Assembly (NCBI GenBank): GCA_030754475.1
Contig: JASMAE010000016.1
Coordinates: 1-11,336 of the forward strand
DNA from: Rhodospirillales bacterium
GTDB lineage: Bacteria > Pseudomonadota > Alphaproteobacteria > Rhodospirillales > JASLLV01
Length of the DNA: 11,336 nt
Reading direction: 5' to 3'
This document shows positions 1-7,106 of this stretch, piece after piece; positions within the stretch are counted from its first letter, which is position 1, and every line of letters starts with the position of its first letter. The notes beneath the pieces were generated by a model. It was not told the DNA's origin. It was given only the letters and a program-made list of their open reading frames with translations, and did no database searches. The translations under genes were made by a program, and so were the position numbers.

Positions 1-99
1 ACGCTTGTAGTCGATGTCGAACCGGAGCGCCCGCGCCGCCGCGTACAGATTGGAGCCGTCGATGAAGAGAGCGAGGCGTTCCTGAGGGTAAAAGATCAT
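1..99 (-). CDS. NYN/PIN-like domain protein (LabA/DUF88 family), N-terminal part only
   Basis: The reverse strand reads from an ATG at 99 without a stop to the window edge, giving 33 codons. The peptide begins MIFYPQERLALFIDGSNLYA and continues AARALRFDIDYKR. The hydrophobic strand followed by IDGSNL is the N-terminal acidic motif of NYN domains, a PIN-like fold linked to RNA cleavage; the Asp is a likely metal ligand. A Shine-Dalgarno-like GAGGA lies about 7 bases before the ATG on this strand. A protein of this type divergent from folK is a familiar alphaproteobacterial arrangement (from memory). The C-terminal part, with the remaining acidic residues, is outside the window, so nuclease activity cannot be judged and the substrate is unknown. 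Confidence 0.8.
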   Translation of the reverse strand, partial: MIFYPQERLALFIDGSNLYAAARALRFDIDYKR

Positions 100-278
100 A
101 ATCGGATCCTCAAATGATTCACTTGCGAACAATATTCGACCAGTGCAAACCTTCGCAAACCCGCCGGCAGCAAGCCCAATCGCGGTCGTGGCCGCTGCGC
201 GGGGGCAGTCGCAAGATACTTAATCACCGCAATCTCATTTCGCAAGTGCGAAGTTTCGTCCTAAGTGGGCACAACGGT
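100..278. promoter_or_regulatory. Divergent NYN/folK intergenic region with repeated TTCGCAA sites
   Basis: This 179-base gap must hold the start signals of two divergent genes. TTGCGAA occurs at 123-129, its inverse TTCGCAA at 152-158 and again at 239-245, and the latter forms a gapped palindrome (TTCGCA-AG-TGCGAA, 239-252). For the minus-strand gene, TTGCGA (complement of 153-158) and AATATT (131-136) sit 16 bases apart and could be a weak promoter. No convincing folK promoter was found. The folK frame stays open back to an ATG at 114, but the added 55 residues are basic, low in hydrophobics and unlike FolK, so the stretch is treated as non-coding. Confidence 0.4.
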
Positions 279-782
279 TTGATTCTGATCGGAATCGGTT
301 CCAACCTTCCAGGTCCCCGGTTCGGCACGCCGCGGGGCAACTGCGAAGGGTCGCTCGTCGCCATGGCGGACAAAGGAATTCGGCTCCTGCGCCAATCGCG
401 GTGGTACACGAGCGCCCCTGTGCCCGCCGCCGACGTACCGTGGTACGTCAACGGCGTCGCTGCGGTCGAGACCGACTCTGATCCGGTCGAGATACTTGCC
501 GTGCTGCACTGCATCGAAGACGATTTCGGTCGCGTCCGGGGGGCCCCGAACGCGGCGCGGTCGCTGGATCTTGACCTCCTTGCCTTTCACGACCACGTCA
601 GCGACGAGAACGAAGCCCTGATCGTGCCGCACCCGCGCATGCATGAACGCGCCTTCGTATTGAAGCCCCTTCGCGAAATCGCCCCGGAATGGCGTCATCC
701 CACGCTCGATCAAAGCGTCGGCGATCTCATTGCCGCGCTTTCCCCGGAGCAGATGGCCGTCGCCATCGACGACGAGGCGTGA
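279..782 (+). CDS. folK: 2-amino-4-hydroxy-6-hydroxymethyldihydropteridine pyrophosphokinase (HPPK)
   Basis: HPPK transfers pyrophosphate from ATP to 6-hydroxymethyl-dihydropterin in the cytoplasm, a step of folate synthesis. The N terminus LILIGIGSNLPGP matches the first strand and loop of the family. The HPPK signature is at residues 93-101 (AARSLDLDL), where Asp97 and Asp99 are the expected Mg ligands, followed by the conserved PHPRMHERAFVLKPL block and the alphaproteobacterial EIAPEWRHP. A TTG start at 279 is chosen because family homology begins there and the length (167 aa) is normal. The possible ATG at 114 adds a 55-residue stretch without family resemblance, and a GTG at 246 lies between. 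No strong Shine-Dalgarno precedes the TTG, so the start is the weak point. Function is secure; folK stands alone between a divergent gene and a terminator. Confidence 0.93.
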   Translation: MILIGIGSNLPGPRFGTPRGNCEGSLVAMADKGIRLLRQSRWYTSAPVPAADVPWYVNGVAAVETDSDPVEILAVLHCIEDDFGRVRGAPNAARSLDLDLLAFHDHVSDENEALIVPHPRMHERAFVLKPLREIAPEWRHPTLDQSVGDLIAALSPEQMAVAIDDEA

Positions 783-787
783 GGTGG

Positions 788-838
788 CGGCTCCGATCCC
801 GGCGATAAGCGAATTGTGAGGCGGATCGGGGCCGTTTT
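788..838 (+). terminator. Probable intrinsic terminator of folK
   Basis: Starting 6 bases after the folK stop, bases 788-799 (CGGCTCCGATCC) pair with 823-834 (GGATCGGGGCCG). The stem is 12 bp with one T-G wobble and is followed at once by TTTT (835-838). The loop is long (23 bases) but contains a small GC-GATAA-GC hairpin. A GC-rich stem plus T run after a stop codon, just before the rpoZ promoter, fits a Rho-independent terminator. The long loop and short T run make it less than ideal. Confidence 0.6.
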
Positions 839-853
839 CGGTTGGCAAGCGTC

Positions 854-891
854 TTGCCAATGTTGCTGTGCACAATATATATTCATATATT
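854..891 (+). promoter_or_regulatory. Probable rpoZ promoter
   Basis: TTGCCA (854-859) is followed after 18 bases by TATATT (878-883). An overlapping alternative is TTGCTG (863-868), 17 bases, TATATT (886-891). The AT-rich run at 873-892 stands out from a GC-rich background and lies just after the folK terminator and 44 bases before the rpoZ ATG. Which -35/-10 pair is used cannot be decided by eye. Confidence 0.55.
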
Positions 892-934
892 CTTGGTTTC
901 TTTTGCGTGTTTCACGCGTTTCGGGGAAATGCTT

Positions 935-1441
935 ATGGCGCGAGTTACGGTCGAGGATTGCGTACTCAGGGTCTCCAACCGCTTCAAGCTGGTCATGCTG
1001 GCGTCGCAGCGGGCACGGGCCGTCTCGTCCGGGGCGTCGATCACGGTCGATCGCGACAACGACAAGAATCCCGTGATCGCGCTGCGCGAGATCGCCGAGG
1101 AAACGGTGTCGGTCGACGAGCTGGAGAACGCCCTCATAAAGGACCAGCAAAAGCACGTCGAAATCGACGAGCCGGAAGTGGACGAGTTGGACTTCATCGC
1201 GATCCAGCAGCAGATGACCGAAGTCGACGAGGCGCCCGCCGACGAAATCGTCGCGGAAGACCTTCTGGCGATCGAGGATGAGGCTCTGCTGGCGAGCAAC
1301 GACGAGGCCGTACTGGCGAGCGGGGACGCAGCGCCAAGCGAAGAAGGCGCGGAGAACGCGGACACCGAAGACCGGGACAAGGTCGCCGAGCCCGAAGTCG
1401 CTTCGGATGTGGAAGCGGAGGACGAAACCGGAACCGCGTGA
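935..1441 (+). CDS. rpoZ: RNA polymerase omega subunit with long acidic C-terminal tail
   Basis: Omega is a small RNA polymerase subunit that helps assemble beta-prime; in E. coli it forms part of a ppGpp-binding site. Residues 1 to about 70 match the family: MARVTVEDC, NRFKLVMLA, RARAVSSGA, VDRDNDKNPVIALREIAEET. The ATG at 935 gives the standard N terminus and has GGGGA (923-927) 7 bases before it; an in-frame ATG at 929 lies too close to that site. The protein has 168 residues, longer than the roughly 90-130 usual for omega. The extra C-terminal part, from about residue 75, is rich in Asp, Glu and Ala and contains three copies of an 8-residue unit at residues 110-133. Directly followed by rsh, the classic pairing of omega with the ppGpp enzyme. 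Confidence 0.95.
   Translation: MARVTVEDCVLRVSNRFKLVMLASQRARAVSSGASITVDRDNDKNPVIALREIAEETVSVDELENALIKDQQKHVEIDEPEVDELDFIAIQQQMTEVDEAPADEIVAEDLLAIEDEALLASNDEAVLASGDAAPSEEGAENADTEDRDKVAEPEVASDVEAEDETGTA
1262..1333 (+). repeat. Three 24-bp in-frame repeats in the rpoZ tail
   Basis: Three consecutive 24-base units (1262-1285, 1286-1309, 1310-1333) encode LLAIEDEA, LLASNDEA and VLASGDAA. The core CTGGCG plus a downstream GAC/GAT codon recurs in each, while other positions have diverged. This suggests growth of the acidic tail by short tandem duplication. The repeats are imperfect at DNA level, so the duplication would be old. Confidence 0.7.
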
Positions 1442-1451
1442 ACGCCTCGAT

Positions 1452-1476
1452 GGCGGCGAAGACGTGAATCGCCGCC
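1452..1476 (+). other. Hairpin between rpoZ and rsh
   Basis: GGCGGCGA (1452-1459) and TCGCCGCC (1469-1476) form a perfect 8-bp stem with a 9-base loop, 10 bases after the rpoZ stop. No T run follows, so it is not a standard intrinsic terminator. It could attenuate read-through, protect the 3' end of rpoZ mRNA, or be chance in GC-rich DNA. The rest of the 111-base rpoZ-rsh gap shows no clear promoter. Confidence 0.35.
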
Positions 1477-1552
1477 GCCTGAACCTGCGGCCGCACCCCG
1501 CGTCACGTCCGAACGGCGCCGGCAGTTTGCATGAGCGATGGAGTTGGGCGCC

Positions 1553-3700
<2,148 letters not shown>

Positions 3701-3727
3701 CGTCTTTTCCGCAGTGATTGTCTGGCC

Positions 3728-3749
3728 CTCTCGACGCCGCGCGTGAGAG
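3728..3749 (+). other. Hairpin overlapping the DUF2062 start region
   Basis: CTCTC (3728-3732) pairs with GAGAG (3745-3749) and ACGC (3734-3737) with GCGT (3741-3744), giving a 9-bp stem with one bulged G and a CGC loop. The 3' arm contains the only purine-rich stretch before the ATG at 3752, so folding could hide the ribosome binding site. No T run follows, so it is not an intrinsic terminator of rsh. Confidence 0.35.
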
Positions 3750-3751
3750 AG

Positions 3752-4351
3752 ATGGTTTTAGGACGCCGAAGCAAGCAGCCGTGGACCTTGCGGTTCCGCG
3801 AGTTCCTGTGGCCGAGAATGGGTTGGCGGCGCTCGACCGAATACCTACGCCACCGGCTCGCCCGCCTGCACGCCACCCCGCACGAGATCGCGGCCGGGTT
3901 TGCATGCGGCGCCGCCATCGCGGTCACGCCGTTCGTGGGCACCCACCTCGTGGTTGCCGCGGCGCTGGCTTGGCTGATCCGCGGAAACATCATCGCCTCC
4001 GCCATCGGGAGCTTGCTCGGAAACCCGTGGACGTTCCCCTTCATCTGGATATGGACCTTCGAATTGGGCCGGTGGATGGGGTTCGACGGCAACGTCTCGA
4101 CCGACAAAGTGGACTTCGTCACGTTTTTTGGCGCTATGCTGAAGGCGGCGTTGCGTTTCGACGTTCGTTTCATGTTCGAGTCCGTTTGGCCGGTGCTGGG
4201 GCCGATGCTGGCCGGCAGCGTCCCGACGGCGATTGCGATCTGGCTGGCAATCTATTTCCCGATCCGGTCCTTGGTGGCGAGCTATCGGAGTCGGCGCGAG
4301 ATCCGACGCCTGAGGAAGGAGAGGACGCTGCTAAAGGAGACTCTGGGATGA
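3752..4351 (+). CDS. DUF2062 family membrane protein
   Basis: A protein of about 199 aa beginning MVLGRRSKQPW with the segment REFLWPRMGWRRS, then a conserved core HEIAAGFACGAAIAVTPFVG, an R-N-x-x-x-S-x-x-G loop and GNPWTFPFIWIW, the pattern of DUF2062. Hydrophobic stretches at roughly residues 46-70, 78-102 and 146-172 suggest about three membrane segments, with a basic C-terminal tail (RSRREIRRLRKER) probably cytoplasmic. The biochemical role is unknown. The ATG at 3752 fits the family start; an in-frame GTG at 3743 would add three residues. Its TGA overlaps the pdxJ ATG by 4 bases (ATGA), so the two are very likely co-translated. This is the only protein of unknown function, apart from the partial NYN gene, in an otherwise well-understood cluster. 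Confidence 0.88.
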   Translation: MVLGRRSKQPWTLRFREFLWPRMGWRRSTEYLRHRLARLHATPHEIAAGFACGAAIAVTPFVGTHLVVAAALAWLIRGNIIASAIGSLLGNPWTFPFIWIWTFELGRWMGFDGNVSTDKVDFVTFFGAMLKAALRFDVRFMFESVWPVLGPMLAGSVPTAIAIWLAIYFPIRSLVASYRSRREIRRLRKERTLLKETLG

Positions 4352-5103
4352 AAACGAAACCGCGGCTTGGGGTGAACATCGACCACGTGGCGACCATCCG
4401 TAACGCGCGCGGCGGCTGCCACCCCGATCCGGTGCAGGCGGCGAACCTGGCCGAGAACGCAGGCGCCGACGGGATCACGGCGCACCTGCGCGAAGACCGC
4501 CGTCACATCTCGGACGACGACATCCGCCGGCTCGGGGAAAGCATCCAGGTGCCACTGAACCTAGAGATGGCGGCGACCCCGGAAATGCTCGAGATCGCGC
4601 TGCATCACAAGCCGCACGCGGCCTGCATCGTGCCTGAGAAACGCGAGGAGAGAACCACCGAAGGCGGGCTCGACGTGTTTTCCTCCCACGATCACCTTAA
4701 GCAGTTCGTCTCGCAACTCAGCGATGCGGGGATTCGGGTGTCGTTGTTTATCGAGCCCGAGCCGCGGCATCTCGATGCCGCGGTTGCGCTCGGCGCCCCG
4801 GTGGTCGAGCTTCATACCGGCGCATATTGTGACGCCACCGGCGACGCGCGCCATCGCGAGCTACAGCGGATCATCGAAGCGGCGGCGCACGCCGAGCACT
4901 TGGCCTTGGAATGTCATGCGGGCCACGGCCTCTCCTTCGAAACGGTGGGCGCGATCGCGGCGATTCCGACCATCGTCGAGCTGAACATCGGGCATTTTCT
5001 CGTCGGCGAGGCGATCTTCGGCGGGCTCGAGAGCAGCGTGAAACGCATGCGCTCCTTGATGGACACGGCGCGGGCCGAGGCCCACGGCGAGCGTTCGGCG
5101 TGA
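4348..5103 (+). CDS. pdxJ: Pyridoxine 5'-phosphate synthase
   Basis: Condenses 1-deoxyxylulose 5-phosphate with 3-amino-2-oxopropyl phosphate (1-amino-acetone 3-phosphate) to form pyridoxine 5'-phosphate, the ring-closing step of DXP-dependent vitamin B6 synthesis. The 251-residue product matches the family along its whole length: LGVNIDHVATIRNARGG at the N terminus, AGADGITAHLREDRRHI with His46, NLEMA with Glu73, and ECHAGHGLSFE with His193; these three correspond to the active-site residues of the E. coli enzyme. The C-terminal ELNIGHFLVGEAIFGGL is the phosphate-loop region. AAGGAG (4334-4339) lies 8 bases before the ATG, the clearest ribosome binding site in the window, and the gene overlaps the DUF2062 stop by 4 bases. 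acpS follows 27 bases downstream. Confidence 0.97.
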   Translation: MKTKPRLGVNIDHVATIRNARGGCHPDPVQAANLAENAGADGITAHLREDRRHISDDDIRRLGESIQVPLNLEMAATPEMLEIALHHKPHAACIVPEKREERTTEGGLDVFSSHDHLKQFVSQLSDAGIRVSLFIEPEPRHLDAAVALGAPVVELHTGAYCDATGDARHRELQRIIEAAAHAEHLALECHAGHGLSFETVGAIAAIPTIVELNIGHFLVGEAIFGGLESSVKRMRSLMDTARAEAHGERSA

Positions 5104-5130
5104 CGGAACGGTCTCGGTGCGAACCTCTTG

Positions 5131-5532
5131 ATGATTATCGGGATCGGCACGGATCTTCTCGACGTCCGCCGCTTGGAAAGAACTTTAAGTCGGTTCGGCA
5201 CGCGCTTTTGCGAACGAATCTTTACCGACGGCGAGCGCGCGCGCGCGGAAGGCCGAGCCGACCCCGCTCGGACCTACGCCCAATATTTTGCCGCCAAGGA
5301 AGCCTGTTCCAAGGCGCTCGGGACCGGGTTGCGCCAGGGCGTTTTCTGGCGCGATATGCGGGTGCAAAACCTACCATCGGGCAAGCCCATCATGTCGCTC
5401 ACGGGCGGCGCGAAGTTACGGCTCGAGGCGTTGACGCCGCCCGGCATGGAAGCGCACATCGACGTCAGTTTGACGGACGAGCGGCCGTTCGCTCATGCGG
5501 TCGTCGTGATCTCCGCGGTCCCGATCCGATGA
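5131..5532 (+). CDS. acpS: Holo-[acyl-carrier-protein] synthase
   Basis: Moves the 4'-phosphopantetheine arm of CoA onto apo-acyl carrier protein, activating it for fatty acid synthesis. The 133-residue product starts MIIGIGTDLLDVRR, with Asp8 as Mg ligand, and has FAAKEACSKALGTG with Glu57, the second metal/catalytic residue. LRQGVFWRDM, NLPSGKP and HIDVSLTDE match alphaproteobacterial AcpS. The ATG at 5131 is the family start; a TTG one codon earlier is also in frame. No good Shine-Dalgarno is visible. It follows pdxJ at 27 bases and is probably in the same transcript. Confidence 0.96.
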   Translation: MIIGIGTDLLDVRRLERTLSRFGTRFCERIFTDGERARAEGRADPARTYAQYFAAKEACSKALGTGLRQGVFWRDMRVQNLPSGKPIMSLTGGAKLRLEALTPPGMEAHIDVSLTDERPFAHAVVVISAVPIR

Positions 5533-5550
5533 AACGGGCACGCGGTCCGG

Positions 5551-5565
5551 CGATCGGGCCGATCG
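5551..5565. repeat. Short palindrome with direct repeat after acpS
   Basis: CGATCGG (5551-5557) and CCGATCG (5559-5565) are inverse copies separated by one G; read the other way, CGATCGGG occurs twice in direct order (5551-5558 and 5560-5567). It lies 19 bases after the acpS stop and 11 bases before the lepB -35. It could be an operator or a small hairpin, but no T run follows, so termination is not supported. Confidence 0.3.
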
Positions 5566-5575
5566 GGAAAGCGTC

Positions 5576-5605
5576 TTGACAGCTTGGGTTCGAGCCCGCT
5601 ACATC
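5576..5605 (+). promoter_or_regulatory. Promoter for the lepB-rnc-era genes
   Basis: TTGACA (5576-5581), preceded by C, is a perfect -35 box. GCTACATC (5598-5605) fits the alphaproteobacterial -10 pattern GC-T-A-N-A-W-C described for Caulobacter housekeeping promoters. Spacing is 18 bases between TTGACA and TACATC. It predicts a leader of roughly 55-60 bases before the lepB ATG and suggests lepB starts its own transcript rather than relying on read-through from acpS. Confidence 0.7.
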
Positions 5606-5670
5606 GAGACCGCACCGCAATGACTGCTCGTTTAAATCTTTTAATATCAACAACGTATCATGATTAATTA
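5606..5670 (+). promoter_or_regulatory. AT-rich lepB leader with a three-codon ORF
   Basis: The leader turns strongly AT-rich from 5629. It contains TTAA at 5632 and 5641, only 5 bases apart, so not the TTAA-N7-TTAA of a CtrA site. An ATG at 5660 opens a tiny ORF (Met-Ile-Asn-stop) whose TAA (5669-5671) overlaps the lepB ATG as TAATG, and ATTAATTAAT (5663-5672) is a perfect palindrome over the start codon. No Shine-Dalgarno is visible, so low structure may help ribosome entry. Confidence 0.4.
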
Positions 5671-6396
5671 ATGTCTAAACATAAGACGAACCCGTTCCTC
5701 GATGCAATCAAGACGGCCATCTATGCCGCCTTGATCGCGCTCGTAATCCGGACATTCGCGTACGAGCCGTTCAACATCCCCTCAGGCTCGATGATCCCAA
5801 CGTTGCTGGTGGGCGACTTCCTGTTCGTATCGAAATATTCGTACGGCTACAGTCGGTATTCGCTGCCCTTCGGATTGCCGCTGATATCGGGCCGCCTCTG
5901 GTTGCGACCGCCCGAGCGCGGTGACGTGGCGGTTTTCAAGCTGCCCTCCGATACCAAGATCGACTACATCAAACGCATTGTCGGGCTGCCCGGCGACGTA
6001 ATCCAGTTGCGCCATGGCGTCCTCCACGTCAACGGCACGTCCGTCAAGCGCGAGCGGATCGAAGATCGCGTGGTGCGCGATTCATTCGGCAACACGCGCC
6101 GCTCGGCGCAGTACATCGAGACCTTCGCCAACGGCCGCAGCCACGCCATCGTCGAAGAAAGCGAGGACGGTCCGCTGGATTCGACCAAACCCTACTCGGT
6201 GCCCGAGGGCCACGTGTTCGGCATGGGGGACAATCGCGACAACTCTCTCGATAGCCGAAGAATCGGGTTCATTCCGATCAAAAACCTCGTGGGGCGCGCG
6301 GAGTTCCTGTTCTTCTCGATTGACGGCTCGATCTGGGAATTCTGGAAATGGCCGTGGTCGATCCGCTTCGGGCGCCTGTTCGACGGCATCGAATGA
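5671..6396 (+). CDS. lepB: Signal peptidase I
   Basis: Membrane serine protease that removes signal peptides from exported proteins on the outer face of the inner membrane. One N-terminal membrane segment (about residues 13-30) precedes the catalytic domain. Catalytic Ser40 sits in IPSGSMIPTLLVGDF, and the general base Lys101 in YIKRIVGLPGD. The conserved GDNRDNSLDSR box lies near residue 190, and the C-terminal block FIPIKNLVGRAEFLFFS is typical. The length of 241 residues is usual for alphaproteobacteria, which often have one membrane segment rather than the two of E. coli LepB. The ATG at 5671 has no Shine-Dalgarno but gives the expected N terminus. The stop overlaps the rnc ATG by 4 bases (ATGA). 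Confidence 0.97.
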   Translation: MSKHKTNPFLDAIKTAIYAALIALVIRTFAYEPFNIPSGSMIPTLLVGDFLFVSKYSYGYSRYSLPFGLPLISGRLWLRPPERGDVAVFKLPSDTKIDYIKRIVGLPGDVIQLRHGVLHVNGTSVKRERIEDRVVRDSFGNTRRSAQYIETFANGRSHAIVEESEDGPLDSTKPYSVPEGHVFGMGDNRDNSLDSRRIGFIPIKNLVGRAEFLFFSIDGSIWEFWKWPWSIRFGRLFDGIE

Positions 6397-7106
6397 CGGC
6401 GCGCCGCGAGGCCGGCGCCGGCACGCTCGAAAAGACGCTCGGACACCACTTCACGCGCCCGGACCTTCTGTGCCGGGCGCTGACCCACGCAAGCGCGGCG
6501 AGAAATCCCGGGGCCGCCGGACAATCTTACGAAACCCTGGAGTTTCTCGGCGACCGTGTGCTGGGACTGGTGGTCGCCGAGCTTTTGTTCCATCGCTACG
6601 CGAACGAGAACGAAGGTGCGCTTGCGAGCCGGCACGCGACCCTTGTCAGCGGCAAGGCGCTGGCGCGGGTGGCGCAGGACATCGGATTGTCGAACTACGT
6701 GATTCTCGCCACCGGCGAGGAGGACGGCGGCGGTCGGAGCAATCCCTCGCTTCTCGCCAACGCGTGCGAAGCCGTGATCGCCGCGCTTTACCTGGACGGC
6801 GGGCTCGCGGCCGCGTCCGACTTCATCCACCGCCACTGGACGGCGATGATGGAGGCGCAAGCGGAGCCCCCCAAGGATCCCAAGACGGCGCTACAGGAAT
6901 GGACTCAGGCCGAATCCATGGGCCTGCCCGTCTACAGCGTGGTGGAACGCACGGGGCCCCAGCACGCGCCCGTCTTCGAGGTCGCCGCCCGCGTTGGGCG
7001 CCGCGCACCCGCCACCGGCCGCGGCACCACCAAGAAGGTCGCCGAGCAGGCGGCGGCGGCGGCGCTGCTGCAGCGGCTGACGCGGCGGCGGAAGAAGTCC
7101 GCATGA
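6393..7106 (+). CDS. rnc: Ribonuclease III
   Basis: Cuts double-stranded RNA, including rRNA precursors. The 237-residue product has the nuclease signature YETLEFLGDRVLGLVVAE, where Glu47, Glu50 and Asp54 match E. coli Glu38, Glu41 and Asp45. The second motif reads LANACEAVIAALYLDGG: Glu126 matches the essential Glu117, but the position of E. coli Asp114 is Asn123 (codon AAC at 6759-6761). The C-terminal double-stranded RNA-binding domain is complete, from PKTALQEWTQ through the TTKKVAEQAAAAALLQRL helix. The ATG at 6393 overlaps the lepB stop and its own TGA overlaps the era ATG, so the three genes are translationally linked. Identity is certain; the effect of Asn123 on activity is open. Confidence 0.96.
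   Translation: MTARREAGAGTLEKTLGHHFTRPDLLCRALTHASAARNPGAAGQSYETLEFLGDRVLGLVVAELLFHRYANENEGALASRHATLVSGKALARVAQDIGLSNYVILATGEEDGGGRSNPSLLANACEAVIAALYLDGGLAAASDFIHRHWTAMMEAQAEPPKDPKTALQEWTQAESMGLPVYSVVERTGPQHAPVFEVAARVGRRAPATGRGTTKKVAEQAAAAALLQRLTRRRKKSA

Noticed and set aside
3701..3751. Intrinsic terminator between rsh and DUF2062
   Set aside because: A stem exists at 3728-3749 but no T run follows; the CTTTTCC at 3704 lies before the stem, not after it.
3718..4347. N-terminal extension of pdxJ in the same frame
   Set aside because: The frame is open through DUF2062, but the extra protein is Arg/Ala-rich noise. PdxJ homology and a strong AAGGAG both place the start at 4348.
5632..5644. CtrA-like TTAA pair before lepB
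   Set aside because: The spacing is 5 bases, while the CtrA site needs TTAA-N7-TTAA.
6014..7102. A 665-residue frame that would fuse an extension to Era
   Set aside because: The upstream part runs out of frame through lepB and rnc and resembles nothing. Era homology starts at the ATG at 7103.
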